Below, one piece after another: positions 13,345 to 24,265 of a DNA stretch of 64,000 nucleotides (position 1 is its first letter; the number at the start of each line of letters is the position of its first letter). This DNA comes from Ipomoea triloba (taxonomy: Eukaryota > Streptophyta > Magnoliopsida > Solanales > Convolvulaceae): assembly GCF_003576645.1 (NCBI RefSeq), contig NC_044916.1, positions 4,480,145-4,544,144 on the forward strand. Direction: 5' to 3'. Position numbers and translations under genes: made by a program. The notes under the pieces are model-generated. The model was not told the DNA's origin. It did no database searches and was given only the letters and a program-made list of their open reading frames with translations.

Positions 13345-13790
13345 TATATATACAGGAGGGTTCAGGTGAAAACATATTCCCTAATAAAAAAAGTATGAAC
13401 GCATCCATACCCTCCATCTTGAGAAATCAAAGACTATAATCTTACAATTATTAAACTTTTAAGTTTGTAATAACTATATATAAAATGAACCATGTTCTTA
13501 AAAAACTGTAATAATTATAAAATTGACCTAATGCTTTTTCACTAAAATATTCGACAAAGGTTCTCACTTTTTACCGTTCTCTCTTTTTACAAGAGAATCA
13601 TGTTCTCATTTGATCTCCTCAAGGGCGAGTTTTGGTGCGACAACAATTGAAATCAACGACACATTTTTTTTATTAATTTGAGCCGTTGATCTAAATTTGA
13701 TTAGCAACTCAAATTGATTTAACTTTGATCAACAGCTCAGATCTCACGGCATGTTTCACTAGGGAGACCCGCACCAGATCTCATCAATGT
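13345..13790. repeat. Dispersed repeat with GAGCCGTTGATC hairpin
   Basis: One end reads TATATATACAGGAGGGTTCAGGTG. Near the other end is a stem formed by GAGCCGTTGATC and GATCAACAGCTC, followed by AGACCCGCACCAGATCTCATC-like sequence. The same end words and hairpin recur at 57.3-58.45 kb, so this is a repeat family. I do not recognise a named family. Confidence 0.5.
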
Positions 13791-14245
13791 ATACAAAATT
13801 TGGATCCATCACTCCACGCCACATCAAAATGGTGTGCAGTGTTTTCCGTTAAAAAAATCGAACAGTCCGAGACACAATAGGTGGCCGCGTTTTCTTGTCT
13901 TCTACTTCCAGCTCCACTGAAGATGAGTACACATTTTATCTTCCAACGAATGTCGGGAAACAGACAAAACTGATTCTTTTTATATTTCCATAAAAATTTA
14001 GGAAAACAATTTTCTATATTCAGAAAAATACAAATCTCAATTAATACATCGACCCAAAAATAGTTTTGTTCTACCTCTGTGTATATACATGTAGAGAGAG
14101 GCATGGAAATGGAGGTCTGAACGGCAAGGTATCTGTTAAAGTGATTTTCTCTCTCTAGATTGCTTTTTTACTTTAATTTTTTTGGTGGGTTTTTCCTATA
14201 GTATAATAAATATATAATAAAGATATTGTATGTGTGTGTATATAT

Positions 14246-17200
14246 ATGGCGTCATTGGCGCCATTGTTTCATGGTCGTGTTAGCCTGTCCCCAAATTCTT
14301 GCTCCCCTTCGCCTTATTGTTGTTCAACCTCTTCTTCCAGTCTTCGCCCAGGGTTTAATCGGAAATTCATCAGCCTTTCAGGTAAATCTCTCGCTTTATT
14401 TTCTTTATTTTGACATATTTTTAGGCTATAAGTTTTGTTTAATTCATCAATTTTGGATTCTTGTCTCTCTTAGGTTATGAATTTTGATTGCAAGTATGAA
14501 TCTTTTTGGTTGCCAGTGCAGAGGAATCTATTAGTCAATTGTTGGTCTGCAAATATCTCTTATTTTTCCCTTTCTAGTTGATTGAATTCTGTAATGGCTG
14601 TAAGAATACAAAGGTGGGCCTTAAGACAAGATTATGAGTTATTATGTCAAATGCAAAGTACCCTTTGTATGACATGTTCTTCAAGTTGCTTTGTTTTTCT
14701 TTATGATTCCAGATTTGTTATGCTGGATAATGTCCAGTTGATTCTTGCTTTCTTTTTATTGCTTTATGAATGATAATAGACGAGGCTATTGAACATTCTC
14801 GGGCTGTTTTGTCTGATGTTCTGGGGATTATCACTATACTAAGCAATGATGCACTTTAACAAACAATCTATTCGGCTTCGGAATGGTATAGTGGAAGTGT
14901 TTTGAATGCTATGGTCGATCTTAAGCTTAAACCCTAGATGGTAAGAAAGGAGAGATAAATTACCCAAGTGTTGGTGAAGTGGGCAGAACAGCAGCTTAAC
15001 TTGATTAGATGCAGTAAATATTGTACTCCATGATGATAATTACTAATTAGTTCTCTGTGGATTGATATATGTACACTAAAAGAAAATTGATGATTTGAAA
15101 CCACGTAGTTGGTTTAGATGTGGTGTTCAAATCGGTGAATTTAGGTGCTCTATGATGGAGTGGTTCTGATCATCAAGGCCGTGGCTTGGTTTTTACTCGT
15201 GCTTTTCTTTCAGAACTATGATTGTCATATGCAGCCGTTATGAAAGGTTTTTTTTTTTTTTTTTTTGTATGAATATATCGTGATATACAATGAATCACCA
15301 TTTTGTTAGAATTTAGCTTTTAACGTGATTATTTCGGAGTATACATTGTATCTCTCTTTTGATAAAACATTTATTGCTTTATTGTATTAGTGTATCGCAT
15401 ATGTGCTATTTGCTCCACATGAATTGAAGGTCTTACTTTATATTAATGCAGATATGAATAATCTCTGGAAAAGTTTAAGCCTAAGAGCTCTTTCTATGGC
15501 TACAACTCAAGGAGACATTGCATCTCCGAGTGTCATCATTGATGAAGAAGATAACCCTGAGCATCTTCTTGTCCTTGTTCACGGCATCATGGGAAGGTAA
15601 ATTTGTCTCGATCCAAAAATTCCTAACTTTCTATTTGATAGGATTTAACAAAAACAGTAATAAATGTTTATGCTTTCCATATATTTGGCATGAACCCAGA
15701 AGGAATTATGGACAGCTAATATAATGATGAAATGATTTTTGTTAGATGTATTATTATCGTTGATAGTTTCGGGGTAGTTACTAGAAACTTCAGTGTTTTC
15801 TGTTTCTGTTTTCACTGAGATCTCCACGTGATGCAGCCCGGGTGACTGGACTTATGTACAAGCAGAGCTGAAGAGGCAGCTGGGAAGAAGTTTTATGATC
15901 TATGGTATTGTAAAAATTATTTTTTTTATCGAGTAAAAGGTGCAAGTTTACTTTAGATTAACATTTGAGTTGATTTATATGTACAGCAAGCTCCTCTAAC
16001 GCCTACACCAAAACATTTACCGGGATTGATGAGGCTGGAAAACGACTAGCGGATGAAGTATGTAAAATGGATTGGTCTTTCGTATGTGAGAGCTATGATG
16101 TTATTGTTACATAAGATTCATGATGCAATTTAGGTTATGAAACTCGGAATTTAGACTTTTATGGGGCAACCATTTGTGCAAATTGTGTATTCTTCGTTCT
16201 TTAATCATTGTGGCTGAACTTGCTTGGTAGCTGCGGTTTCAATTTTTAAGATATAATACTTGCTGTTAAGGCGTGAAATTATTTTATCATCTTTATATTG
16301 AAATGAGCTTTATCATGGACAGATCATGCTAGTCGTGAAAGAGAGAAAGAGCCTAAAAAAGATATCTTTTCTAGCTCATTCTCTAGGTGGACTGATTGCG
16401 AGATATGGAGTTGCTGCTCTTTATACCCCGATCGTATCTAGCGATTTGTCTACTGGAAACAGAAACCCACTGTGCTCTTCAAATAACGGGTTGATTGCTG
16501 AGCTGGAACCGATCAATTTTATCACATTGGCAACCCCGCATCTTGGCGTTAGAGGCAAAAAGCAGGTGTGTTCTTCCTGGCCGTATTATTATTATTTTAT
16601 TTTTTCATGTTCTGCAACCATGTTAGAAAAAGTATTTTGGTCCTTCTGTCCGTTTTAAAGTCCTCTGTGGAAAGACTTAATTTGTCTCGAGGTTGAATTC
16701 TGGGCTAGTTCTGTTTCAATGCAATTCTTATCATTTATCAAACTAAATAAAAAAATATTTTAAGATTATGGCGACCGTAGGATTGCTTACAGGGAGTTGA
16801 TCCTGATATCCAGACAGTTGATTTTCCTTTATGATCCAGCTTCCGTTTCTCTTTGGAGTCTCCATCTTGGAAAAACTTGCTGCACCAATGGCTCCCATTT
16901 TCGCTGGTCACACCGGTAGTCAGCTCTTCCTTACAGACGAAGAACCTAACAAACCGCCTCTTCTGCTAAGAATGGCATCGGATTGTGAAGATGGGAAGTT
17001 TATGTAAGTAAAATCGTTTTTAACATATCATTCTTGTTGCTTCTGATTATGTACTAAAATTTGTCATCTGTGACGTTTTCTGTTCTGTCCCTGCAGATCT
17101 GCACTCGGTGCTTTCAGATCCCGCACGATTTATGCTAACATCTGTTATGACCGTATCCTCTTTCCCCTTAAAATTTATTCGGCACTCGTAATCACAATTT

Positions 17201-18032
17201 GGCTAATATGTTAAGCTACGTGGAATTTCTTGACTTAACCTAGATATGGTCGGTTGGCGCACATCCTCTATAAGAAGGGAGACGGAACTCATTGAGGTAA
17301 TTGGTAATTCACATATCACTTCAGTATGTATGCGAGCATTTAGTTAATAATCTGAAAAGTAGAAAGGAGTTATCCCCCGTGGTGCAATATTGTGTTCGTG
17401 TATGATGGATATCCCCCGACACATTTCAGAGATGAGCATTATATATCACCTTGCGTTTTCATAACTCTTTGTATGTGGACCCCGTTAGCAGCCATCTACA
17501 CGATCTCTGGACGGTTACAAGCATGTCGTAGAAGTTGAACATTGCCCCCCCATTTCATCGGAGGGTCCTCGTTTCCCTCCAGAAGCAACCAAAGCGAAGG
17601 AGGCTGCTCAAAACGAACCCAGCACACAAAATACATTAGAATATCATGAAATTCTGGAAGGTACGTAGCGCATATATATATATAATCTATACTTGTGTAC
17701 CTCGAGAAACAAGGATGACGAAATCTGGGTATTGAAACAGAGGAAATGATACGCGGCTTGCAACAACTGGGGTGGAAGAAAGTTGACGTTAGCTTCGAGT
17801 CTGCACCCCTGCCCTTCTTTGCTCATAACAATATCAATGTATGATTTAAACCAGTGTATTCATTCCTTGATGTTGCCATTTTTGTTAAACTATAAACGTT
17901 GGTTCCTGATTTGCATATAAATAGGTGAAGAACGAGCGGCTTCATAATGCTGGAGCTGGAGTTATTGCTCATGTCGTCGACAGCATAAAGCAACAAGAAT
18001 CCGACACACTGGTTGCTGCTGCTACCTTGTAG
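14246..18032 (+). CDS. Putative serine esterase/lipase (DUF676 class), probably plastid-targeted
   Basis: Alpha/beta-hydrolase of the plant DUF676 (putative serine esterase) class; the natural substrate is not established. Eleven exons join in frame: 14246-14381, 15452-15596, 15837-15904, 15987-16057, 16323-16565, 16840-17003, 17097-17152, 17244-17296, 17489-17660, 17741-17838 and 17925-18032. The protein has 437 residues. Residues 1-45 are Ser-rich, poor in acidic residues and resemble a plastid transit peptide. LLVLVHGIMGSPGDW (about 84-98) is the oxyanion-hole strand. AHSLGG (158-163) is the nucleophile elbow with Ser160. LATPHLGVRG follows. Exon 9 has a tandem TTAGCAG acceptor (17488 or 17491), so one Gln could be included or skipped. 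The ATG was chosen because it opens exon 1 and splices in phase. The fold is firm, the targeting is inferred. Confidence 0.93.
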
Positions 18033-18068
18033 CACTTGTAATTGCAAACAGGTGTTTAAGAATTAAGA

Positions 18069-18101
<33 letters not shown>

Positions 18102-18280
18102 GGGACAGGGCTGTATACTGTACATTCTGATATGGATTACAAAAATTATCAAAATCTGATTCTTTCTTCCTTATTGATCCTAAATCTGATTGAGCATTTA
18201 CATTTGTATGGAATCATAGTTTGGCTTTCTCTTAACTGAAACTCCATTCCCCTACCCCGTTAAAAAATTAACTCTTATAT
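18033..18280 (+). other. Probable 3' UTR of the esterase gene with TA/CA microsatellite
   Basis: Downstream of the stop codon, a (TA)n run at about 18069-18093 passes into (CA)n. The extent of the UTR is inferred. Confidence 0.5.
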
Positions 18281-18282
18281 GC

Positions 18283-18541
18283 AAGGTTGCAAAAGACGCT
18301 AGTCAGCCATCTGAGAAGTGTCTAATAATAATAATAATAGCCGTCCAGTTGCTACAACCACACTCCACGTCGTTGCTTTCGCAATAACGGTCCAGCCTGG
18401 AGGTTCATGACTTGGTCGAGTTAGGCGCCGATTCGGCTGATTTGGGTGCCTAGTCGGCCAGCCGACTAAAAGGGCCGCCTAGGGACTAGGAGTGAAATCC
18501 CCTTGGCCTAGAGTCACCTAGGCCAATTTTTACAACACTAC
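18283..18541. mobile_element. Foldback MITE (GTTGCAAAA-type ends)
   Basis: The left end GGTTGCAAAAGACGCTAG is mirrored by GTTGTAAAAATTGGCCTAG on the opposite strand at the right. The interior is GC-rich with repeated GCCGACTAGGC-like words that can fold back. Target duplication not resolved. Confidence 0.45.
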
Positions 18542-18919
18542 TTATAATCTTATATGTGTGTGCCGTGTTGTGTTTTGGGCCGGGTTGTGCTGAATCTGAA
18601 TTAGTCTCAAATGTTGAATATTATATGTAAAAGAAATTCCCTGCAATGACAGTTTTCTTTTGTCAGTAATGTGCTACTCTTGAGTTAAATTGCAATACCA
18701 ATTGATCTTTGATGTGAATGAGATAAACACATCATGGGCAACATGGAACAACTGACTGGAAATTTTATACTCAGAATCTTGTATTACAACTAGACAGAGA
18801 TCTATTGGGAATCATTGATACTCCAAGAGTTTTAAGAAACATGAAAATTTCAAAACTGATTTACATACTACTCTACTACAATGTATTACTCTAGGTTTAT
18901 GCAATAAAAACGTGTTTAC

Positions 18920-19396
18920 TCAAGGGCGGCATTCATCTAGGCGACTTTTGTGCAGCTGAAAGGCGGGGTTAACCCATGCTCCACAGTTGCATTGCATGCC
19001 TGCCCAGTTGAAGTAGCCCAGACGCGCTTTGCAGCCCACGCACTGAAGCTTATCCTGCACGCAACCTTCTTCCACTGCAAGATGAGACAATAAACGAGGA
19101 TGAGATTCAAAAGGAAGAACACGAGAAGTGCTGTTTCAATGAAAGATTATTATGGTTTCAACTAACTAACATGTTTGCATCCACTTCATGGGTTCCACGA
19201 AAATAGACGAGCATTCGGGTTCAGCATCATCATCACCATCACTCCTCTTTTTCCACTTAAAACATTTTTGTCCACCTCCGCGCTGATGAGCCACAACTTG
19301 ATCTGCTGAAGCAACAATTCTCCGGCATTTCTTGCAGCGATATATGACCTCGGGTTTCAGATCAGAACCTGTATCACAAGTGTTTGAGGCTTCCAT
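18920..19396 (-). CDS. YVH1/DUSP12-type zinc-binding protein without phosphatase domain
   Basis: Two coding exons on the minus strand (19171-19396 and 18920-19074) join in frame to 126 residues. The sequence matches the C-terminal zinc domain of YVH1/DUSP12 phosphatases: YRCKKCRR (19-26), a conserved CSSIFVEPMKWMQ, then CVGCKARLGYFNW and MQCNCGAWVNPAFQLHKSR. The paired cysteines are the expected zinc ligands. No HCxxGxxR phosphatase signature exists in either exon. Arabidopsis has an equivalent short protein annotated as a probable inactive dual-specificity phosphatase-like protein. In yeast the zinc domain of Yvh1, rather than its phosphatase activity, is the part needed in late 60S ribosome assembly, so a ribosome-maturation role is a reasonable inference. 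An untranslated first exon probably lies at about 20016-20100 (donor GGTATTT). Confidence 0.9.
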
Positions 19397-19499
19397 TGCA
19401 GTGGCAATTTGGGTTTTGCAATCTGTTTTATATATACAAAAGAAGAGTGATTGTCAGTGGAGTATAAAGAATGTTAGGGTATGATTAACAGATTAAGCC

Positions 19500-20278
19500 T
19501 GCAATAACAGAGACAATAGGTCAATCAACAAAATCTAAAATCTTCGGAGCCTAATAAATGAAATTTGAAGCAATAAGCTTCATATGTGATGTCACTCACA
19601 CTCCAAACCCCCTCCCCACCCAAAACAACTTCATTTATTAAAGAACATACAATACTAATATCAATAGGATTTTCCTTATGCATTATATGTCAGATTGCAA
19701 AAAAAAAAAATAAAAAAAAAAAAAAATCCAACCAATGCGGCACACCTCAAAGATTGATACGAATAATATAACATAAATTTCATGAAAAAAAAAAAAAAAA
19801 AGTTAAAACTTTAGGTTACTTTCCAATCCCAAGCTCACAGAACACTAAAATTCAAGGAAGCTTACAAATACGACGAATTATCACGAAAATTCAAAAAGTA
19901 AACTAATTGCTCAATCATGCGTTTTCAGATTTTCTTCAGCAAGTCCAATTCAGTTTACAGTGTTCACTCGCAAAATCATTTAAAAAAAAAAAAACTAGAA
20001 AACGGAAGATAAATACCGGCAATTCTTGGAGCCGGCGAGAAGATCCAAAGTCCAAAGTAGTAGGAGCAAACTGTTAATCAGCTCTGGCAATTCGGCAAAA
20101 CCCTCCTGCCATTTATGTACGGATGCCGACGGGACTATTGGAATAAGTAAGATTCAACAATTGGGCCGTATAGATGAAATTGGATCTATAATTAATTGAT
20201 TGGCCCAAACCCATCTTTTGAAGTGATAGATCCAATTTTCAACACGATGCATAATCGGATATAAAAATAATGGGCAAT
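19500..20278. other. Intron/5' leader and promoter side of the YVH1-like gene
   Basis: Contains poly-A runs (19698-19730, 19784-19800, 19981-19992) and a likely non-coding exon near 20016-20100 on the minus strand. No other coding potential seen. Confidence 0.4.
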
Positions 20279-20772
20279 TTATATCGTGGACCATGGTGTA
20301 TAATGCATTGTGCACTCTGTACTAAAATGTTAGGAGATGAGTTTTGTGTATTTTAGGTAATTGTTCTGTGTATTTCAGGCAATCATTCTGTGTATTGTAG
20401 ACAACCGTTCTGTGTATTCATGTTAGTAATACATATTGTGATTGTTTGTGCATTCGAATGTTTAGGAGGATGAGTTCTATGTATTTTGTGTCAATATTCT
20501 GTGTATTCATGTTATTAACACAGGTTGTGATGTGTTTGTGCATTCGAATGTTAGGAGGATGAGTTCTGTGTATTTTGTGTCAATATTCTGTGTATTCTGG
20601 GCAAACGTTCTGTGTATTCTAGGCAAACGGTATGTGTATTCTAGATAAGGATTATGTGTATTATAGATAATAAATTCCCTAGAGTCATTCGCGTCCGCGT
20701 CCACTAACATCGAAACGACGTCGTTTCGGACCAGGGTTCACAGTGCACTGTGGAACCTGGTCCATGATATAA
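20279..20772. mobile_element. Inverted-end element, copy 1 of the TTATATCGTGGACC family
   Basis: The left end TTATATCGTGGACCATGGT and the right end GGTCCATGATATAA are inverted copies. Just inside are GTGCACT words and, on the right, the 18-base palindrome CGAAACGACGTCGTTTCG (20711-20728). The interior (about 20340-20670) is a degenerate tandem array of a word of about 28 bp containing TTCTGTGTATT and AGGCAA. There is no coding capacity. Other family members in this window are at 20811, 32225, 44817 and 45456, with partial copies near 41530 and 53170. Confidence 0.65.
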
Positions 20773-20810
20773 CGATTGAAAATAATGGGTTAGTATTTAG
20801 TTTTCAATCG

Positions 20811-21069
20811 TTATATCGTGTATTATGATCCACCATGCGCGTTATAGGCCCTATCAAGATTATTGAGATTATATACATGTAGTTAACAAATTATGTATAT
20901 GTGGCAAACTTGCAGTTAACATATTATGTATCTTTAATTTATTTACAGGTACATAATCTGTTAAGTAAATATACATAATATGTTAATTGTAAATACATAA
21001 TCTAGATTGAGCTCCATAATGTGCATCGAGCTCCATAATGTGCATGGTATTTGCTAGTCCACAATATAA
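20811..21069. mobile_element. Inverted-end element, copy 2 of the TTATATCGTGGACC family
   Basis: Begins TTATATCGTGTATTATGATCC and ends GTCCACAATATAA. The interior is AT-rich with repeats of TACATAATCTGTTAA-like words on both strands. It lies 38 bp from copy 1 in the opposite orientation. Confidence 0.55.
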
Positions 21070-21518
21070 TTTGCGGTTAGCCTTAACATGCCCTAAAGGG
21101 TTGAGCTGATAAAAGTCTATTAATTTTTGTGTTTTAACAAGTAAACATATTTAAACAAGTAATCATGTTTTGTTTGTATCACGTTTACTTAAAATCTGTT
21201 AACTAAATATGTATGCTTTATTAACTCATTTAAAAATTGTGTTTATGCCCATGTAAAAATCTTGACCTATTAATTAAGATCAATAGATCATGATCGTGTT
21301 TAACTTTAACATTTTTAGTGTCTACCCAATATAATGAGAACCTGAATTGTCACCTCTAGTGGTAACATGACTACATGACTCTTCATGCTTTGGAGAACTC
21401 TTTATTTTTACTAAAGTTTATATATCTTGATTGTATCATATTTGATTCGGATATTTGAACCAAACATTCCTGAGATTTATTCCATCATTTTAGGGACTCT
21501 AATAACATTGGCAAAAAA

Positions 21519-21918
21519 TTTGTGTGAGACCGTCTCACCATGAGACGGGTCTGGTCGGGTTGGGTCAATATGCAAATGTCATACTTATATATGCTCAAAT
21601 GTAATACTAATCAGGAATAAAATTTTTGTTACTTATAAGGGTAAATGTAATACTTTTAAGGAAAAATACAATACTTTTACATTTCGATTTCAAAATATTA
21701 CATTTTTCTACAAAAGTATTATATTTGCCCTTATAAGTAAGGGGCACTTATCAACATTACTTATTATGAAAAATGTATTACTTTTTCTCTAATAAGTAAC
21801 AAAAAATGTATTCTTGATTAGTGTTATATTTGAGCATATAAGTATGACATTTGCATGGTGTATTGACCCGACCCGACCCGTCCCACGAATAAGGATCCGT
21901 GAGACAGTCTCACACAAG
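21519..21918. mobile_element. Foldback element with long arms (TTTGTGTGAGACCGTCTC ends)
   Basis: The two halves are inverted copies over nearly 200 bp each. The left arm has TTTGTGTGAGACCGTCTC, then GCAAATGTCATACTTATAT, then AATACTAATCAGGAAT. The right arm repeats all three in reverse order and strand. GACCCGACCCG words flank the centre-facing side. It is a MITE-like foldback element; a degenerate relative lies at 56950-57185. Confidence 0.75.
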
Positions 21919-22367
21919 TGTGACCCAATAACATTATAATCAAAGTTAGCATTTTAGGGAGTAACTCTAACCGAATTTGTTTGCCAGTTGATTTAATAAT
22001 TACAATATTCTAAGTTCGATACTTTGTTACCTAAGGGCAACGTAGCCTTTGCTGACTAAGATTACACCTAGAGCGCAATGTGAATTTTTTCATAAATCAA
22101 AGAGTTATTTCAATTTAAGACTTAATTAAAATTTTTAATTCTGAACATTTACAATTAGGGTGTCTAATCGCAATATTTGTTTTTCTTTTAGAGTAAAAGA
22201 TATAAATAAGGGATAAATGTTAAATAGACTCTCAAATTATTCATGAAAGTGCAATTAACCACTTCAACTACAAAAAAAAAAAACTTCAATTAAGCACTTA
22301 AACTTGAAACAGAAAATAATGTTAACTTGGCATCTTGATGGTAACCTCTAAGAAGTGTTATAAATAA

Positions 22368-22824
22368 GGGTGTGTTTGGTTCGCACGTGGGAATCGAAAT
22401 CGGAATGAGAATCGTATACTTGGTAATGGTATGGGCTTTGGTGAAAGTATTTTGCATGTTTGGTAGTATGGCAGAATTAGAATGATTATTAATATTGATG
22501 TTTGGTTATGTATGACCATATAATAGAATAAAGGTTTTAAAAATACAAAAAATAAAAAATCAAGACAATTGATCTTAATATAATGACATCTAAAGCGTCA
22601 ATATGAACAAAAAAATCAAAACAAAAATCTAAAAACATTAATCCAAACTTAAAAAATCATATATTACCAATAAGATGGAATGATACATTTTCTAATTAGA
22701 GAATGAGTTTTTAATTGAAGGGATAACCAAATCCATAGTTATGTTTTAAAAAATTGTCAACCAAACACTAACTATAATTTTGATTCTCATTCCTAGTGTG
22801 TAAACCCATGAACCAAACACAACC
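22368..22824. mobile_element. Tourist/PIF-like MITE with TAA target duplication
   Basis: The ends GGGTGTGTTTGGTTC and GGTTGTGTTTGGTTC are inverted, and TAA flanks both sides (22365-22367 and 22825-22827). GGAATGAGAATC words lie just inside both ends. It is 457 bp, non-coding, and nested in the foldback element at 22225-23205. Confidence 0.75.
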
Positions 22825-22977
22825 TAAGTATCAATCAATATATATAACACTTTATATATATAGACATCCATGTCAACGTTTACAAATTATTTTTTTTTTA
22901 AAGAATTATTTCTTCCAAGTCTGAAAGAAGACGGTATATAGCTTTCATGGCGGCATTTTTTATTTTAAAAAGTCATT

Positions 22978-22978
<1 letters not shown>

Positions 22979-23034
<56 letters not shown>
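22979..23034. repeat. (AAT)n microsatellite
   Basis: About 18 uninterrupted AAT units. Confidence 0.95.
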
Positions 23035-23037
<3 letters not shown>

Positions 23038-23456
23038 TTGCATGATGTGGCATCCAACTATCCAAGTCAGCCCTAATTTGTTGTTTACATGAAAAGATAG
23101 GTAAAAAAAAGGCTTAGTTACACCATTTTTTTTTTTTTTTGAGTTGAGTGTCCAATTGATTTTTTTTTAATAGTTGTGGGTTAATTACACTTTCATGAAT
23201 AGTTGGAGGGTTTTATGAGGGCAACTCAAAAGTAAAATTTTAAAAGTGTACAACACAAACAATAACGAAGCGTTTGGTTGGAGGTAAGGAATTAGATGGG
23301 AAAGGAATTGTAATTCCATGGGAAAAGAATAATGTGAGAATAAAGTGAGAGTTTAAATTTCAGTGTTTGGGGGAATAAAATTACTGGGAAGTTCAATTTC
23401 AATGTTTGGAATACATGGGAATTGAAAGGGAATAAGTAGTATAAAGTCCAAAGTGC

Positions 23457-23457
23457 C

Positions 23458-23525
<68 letters not shown>
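23457..23525. repeat. (ATT)n microsatellite
   Basis: About 22 ATT units in a row. Confidence 0.95.
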
Positions 23526-23527
<2 letters not shown>

Positions 23528-23959
23528 AACAATGCAAATTTTCAATCACTATTGCATAGAAATAAAAAAATTCATTCGCTATTATAAACAAAGTTAGCAA
23601 ACACACAACTCATGCCGTTCACTGTTGCATAGATCGGCGAACAAAATGAACATTATAAAACACAACACCATCAACACACAAAATGAAAATTTTGTTGTTC
23701 AAAATTTAGGCAAATACGCTATATACACATATCAAATTTAAATACTTGAGAATTTTGAGAAAACATACTTGATTAAAGTTGGCCTAGAACAATTATTACT
23801 CAGGAACGACGTTCTCTGGTGACACTAGTCAAAAAATAATCCATGCTATAATCTAGAAGGGAAGGTCAAGCATCAATTTTAGGTTAAAAAAAATGGAAGG
23901 GTAATTTTGTCTCGGAGTTATCTTCTTTTCTTCCTAAAATCCACAAAATTAAAATCCTG

Positions 23960-24121
23960 GGGGGGGGGGGGGGGGGGGGGNNNNNNNNNNNNNNNNNNNN
24001 NNNNNNNNNNNNNNNNNNNNNNNNNNNNNNNNNNNNNNNNNNNNNNNNNNNNNNNNNNNNNNNNNNNNNNNNNNNNNNNNNNNNNNNNNNNNNGGGGGGG
24101 GGGGGGGGGGGGGGGGGGGGG
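23960..24121. other. Assembly gap (N) between poly-G tracts
   Basis: Roughly 20 G residues, 113 N, then roughly 28 G residues. Long poly-G beside a gap is more often a sequencing or gap-filling artefact than real sequence. Confidence 0.85.
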
Positions 24122-24265
24122 CATGGGATTCTAATTCGATCCATGAAAATGAGGGAATTACAATTTTATCTTTCCAACCAAACGAAGGAATTTAGTTGTC
24201 TTCGGAATTAGGTGGGAATTAAGTGAGAATAGAATTGTGATTTCCTCCAACCAAACACCCTGTAA

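Larger units (their letters stand above)
22225..23205. mobile_element. Foldback element split by a younger MITE
   Basis: The left arm (CTCAAATTATTCATGAAAGTGCAATTAACC) is mirrored on the right (GGGTTAATTACACTTTCATGAATAGTTGGAGG). A Tourist-like MITE (22368-22824) and an AAT microsatellite interrupt it, so the foldback element is the older insertion. Confidence 0.6.
23266..24262. mobile_element. PIF/Harbinger-like MITE containing an assembly gap
   Basis: The right end on the minus strand is CAGGGTGTTTGGTTGGAGG. The left end is GCGTTTGGTTGGAGG preceded by a few diverged bases. TAA flanks both inferred ends. GGAATTAGATGGGAA-type words lie just inside each. The interior contains an ATT microsatellite (about 23457-23525) and a run of N (23981-24093) between poly-G tracts. 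Confidence 0.55.
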
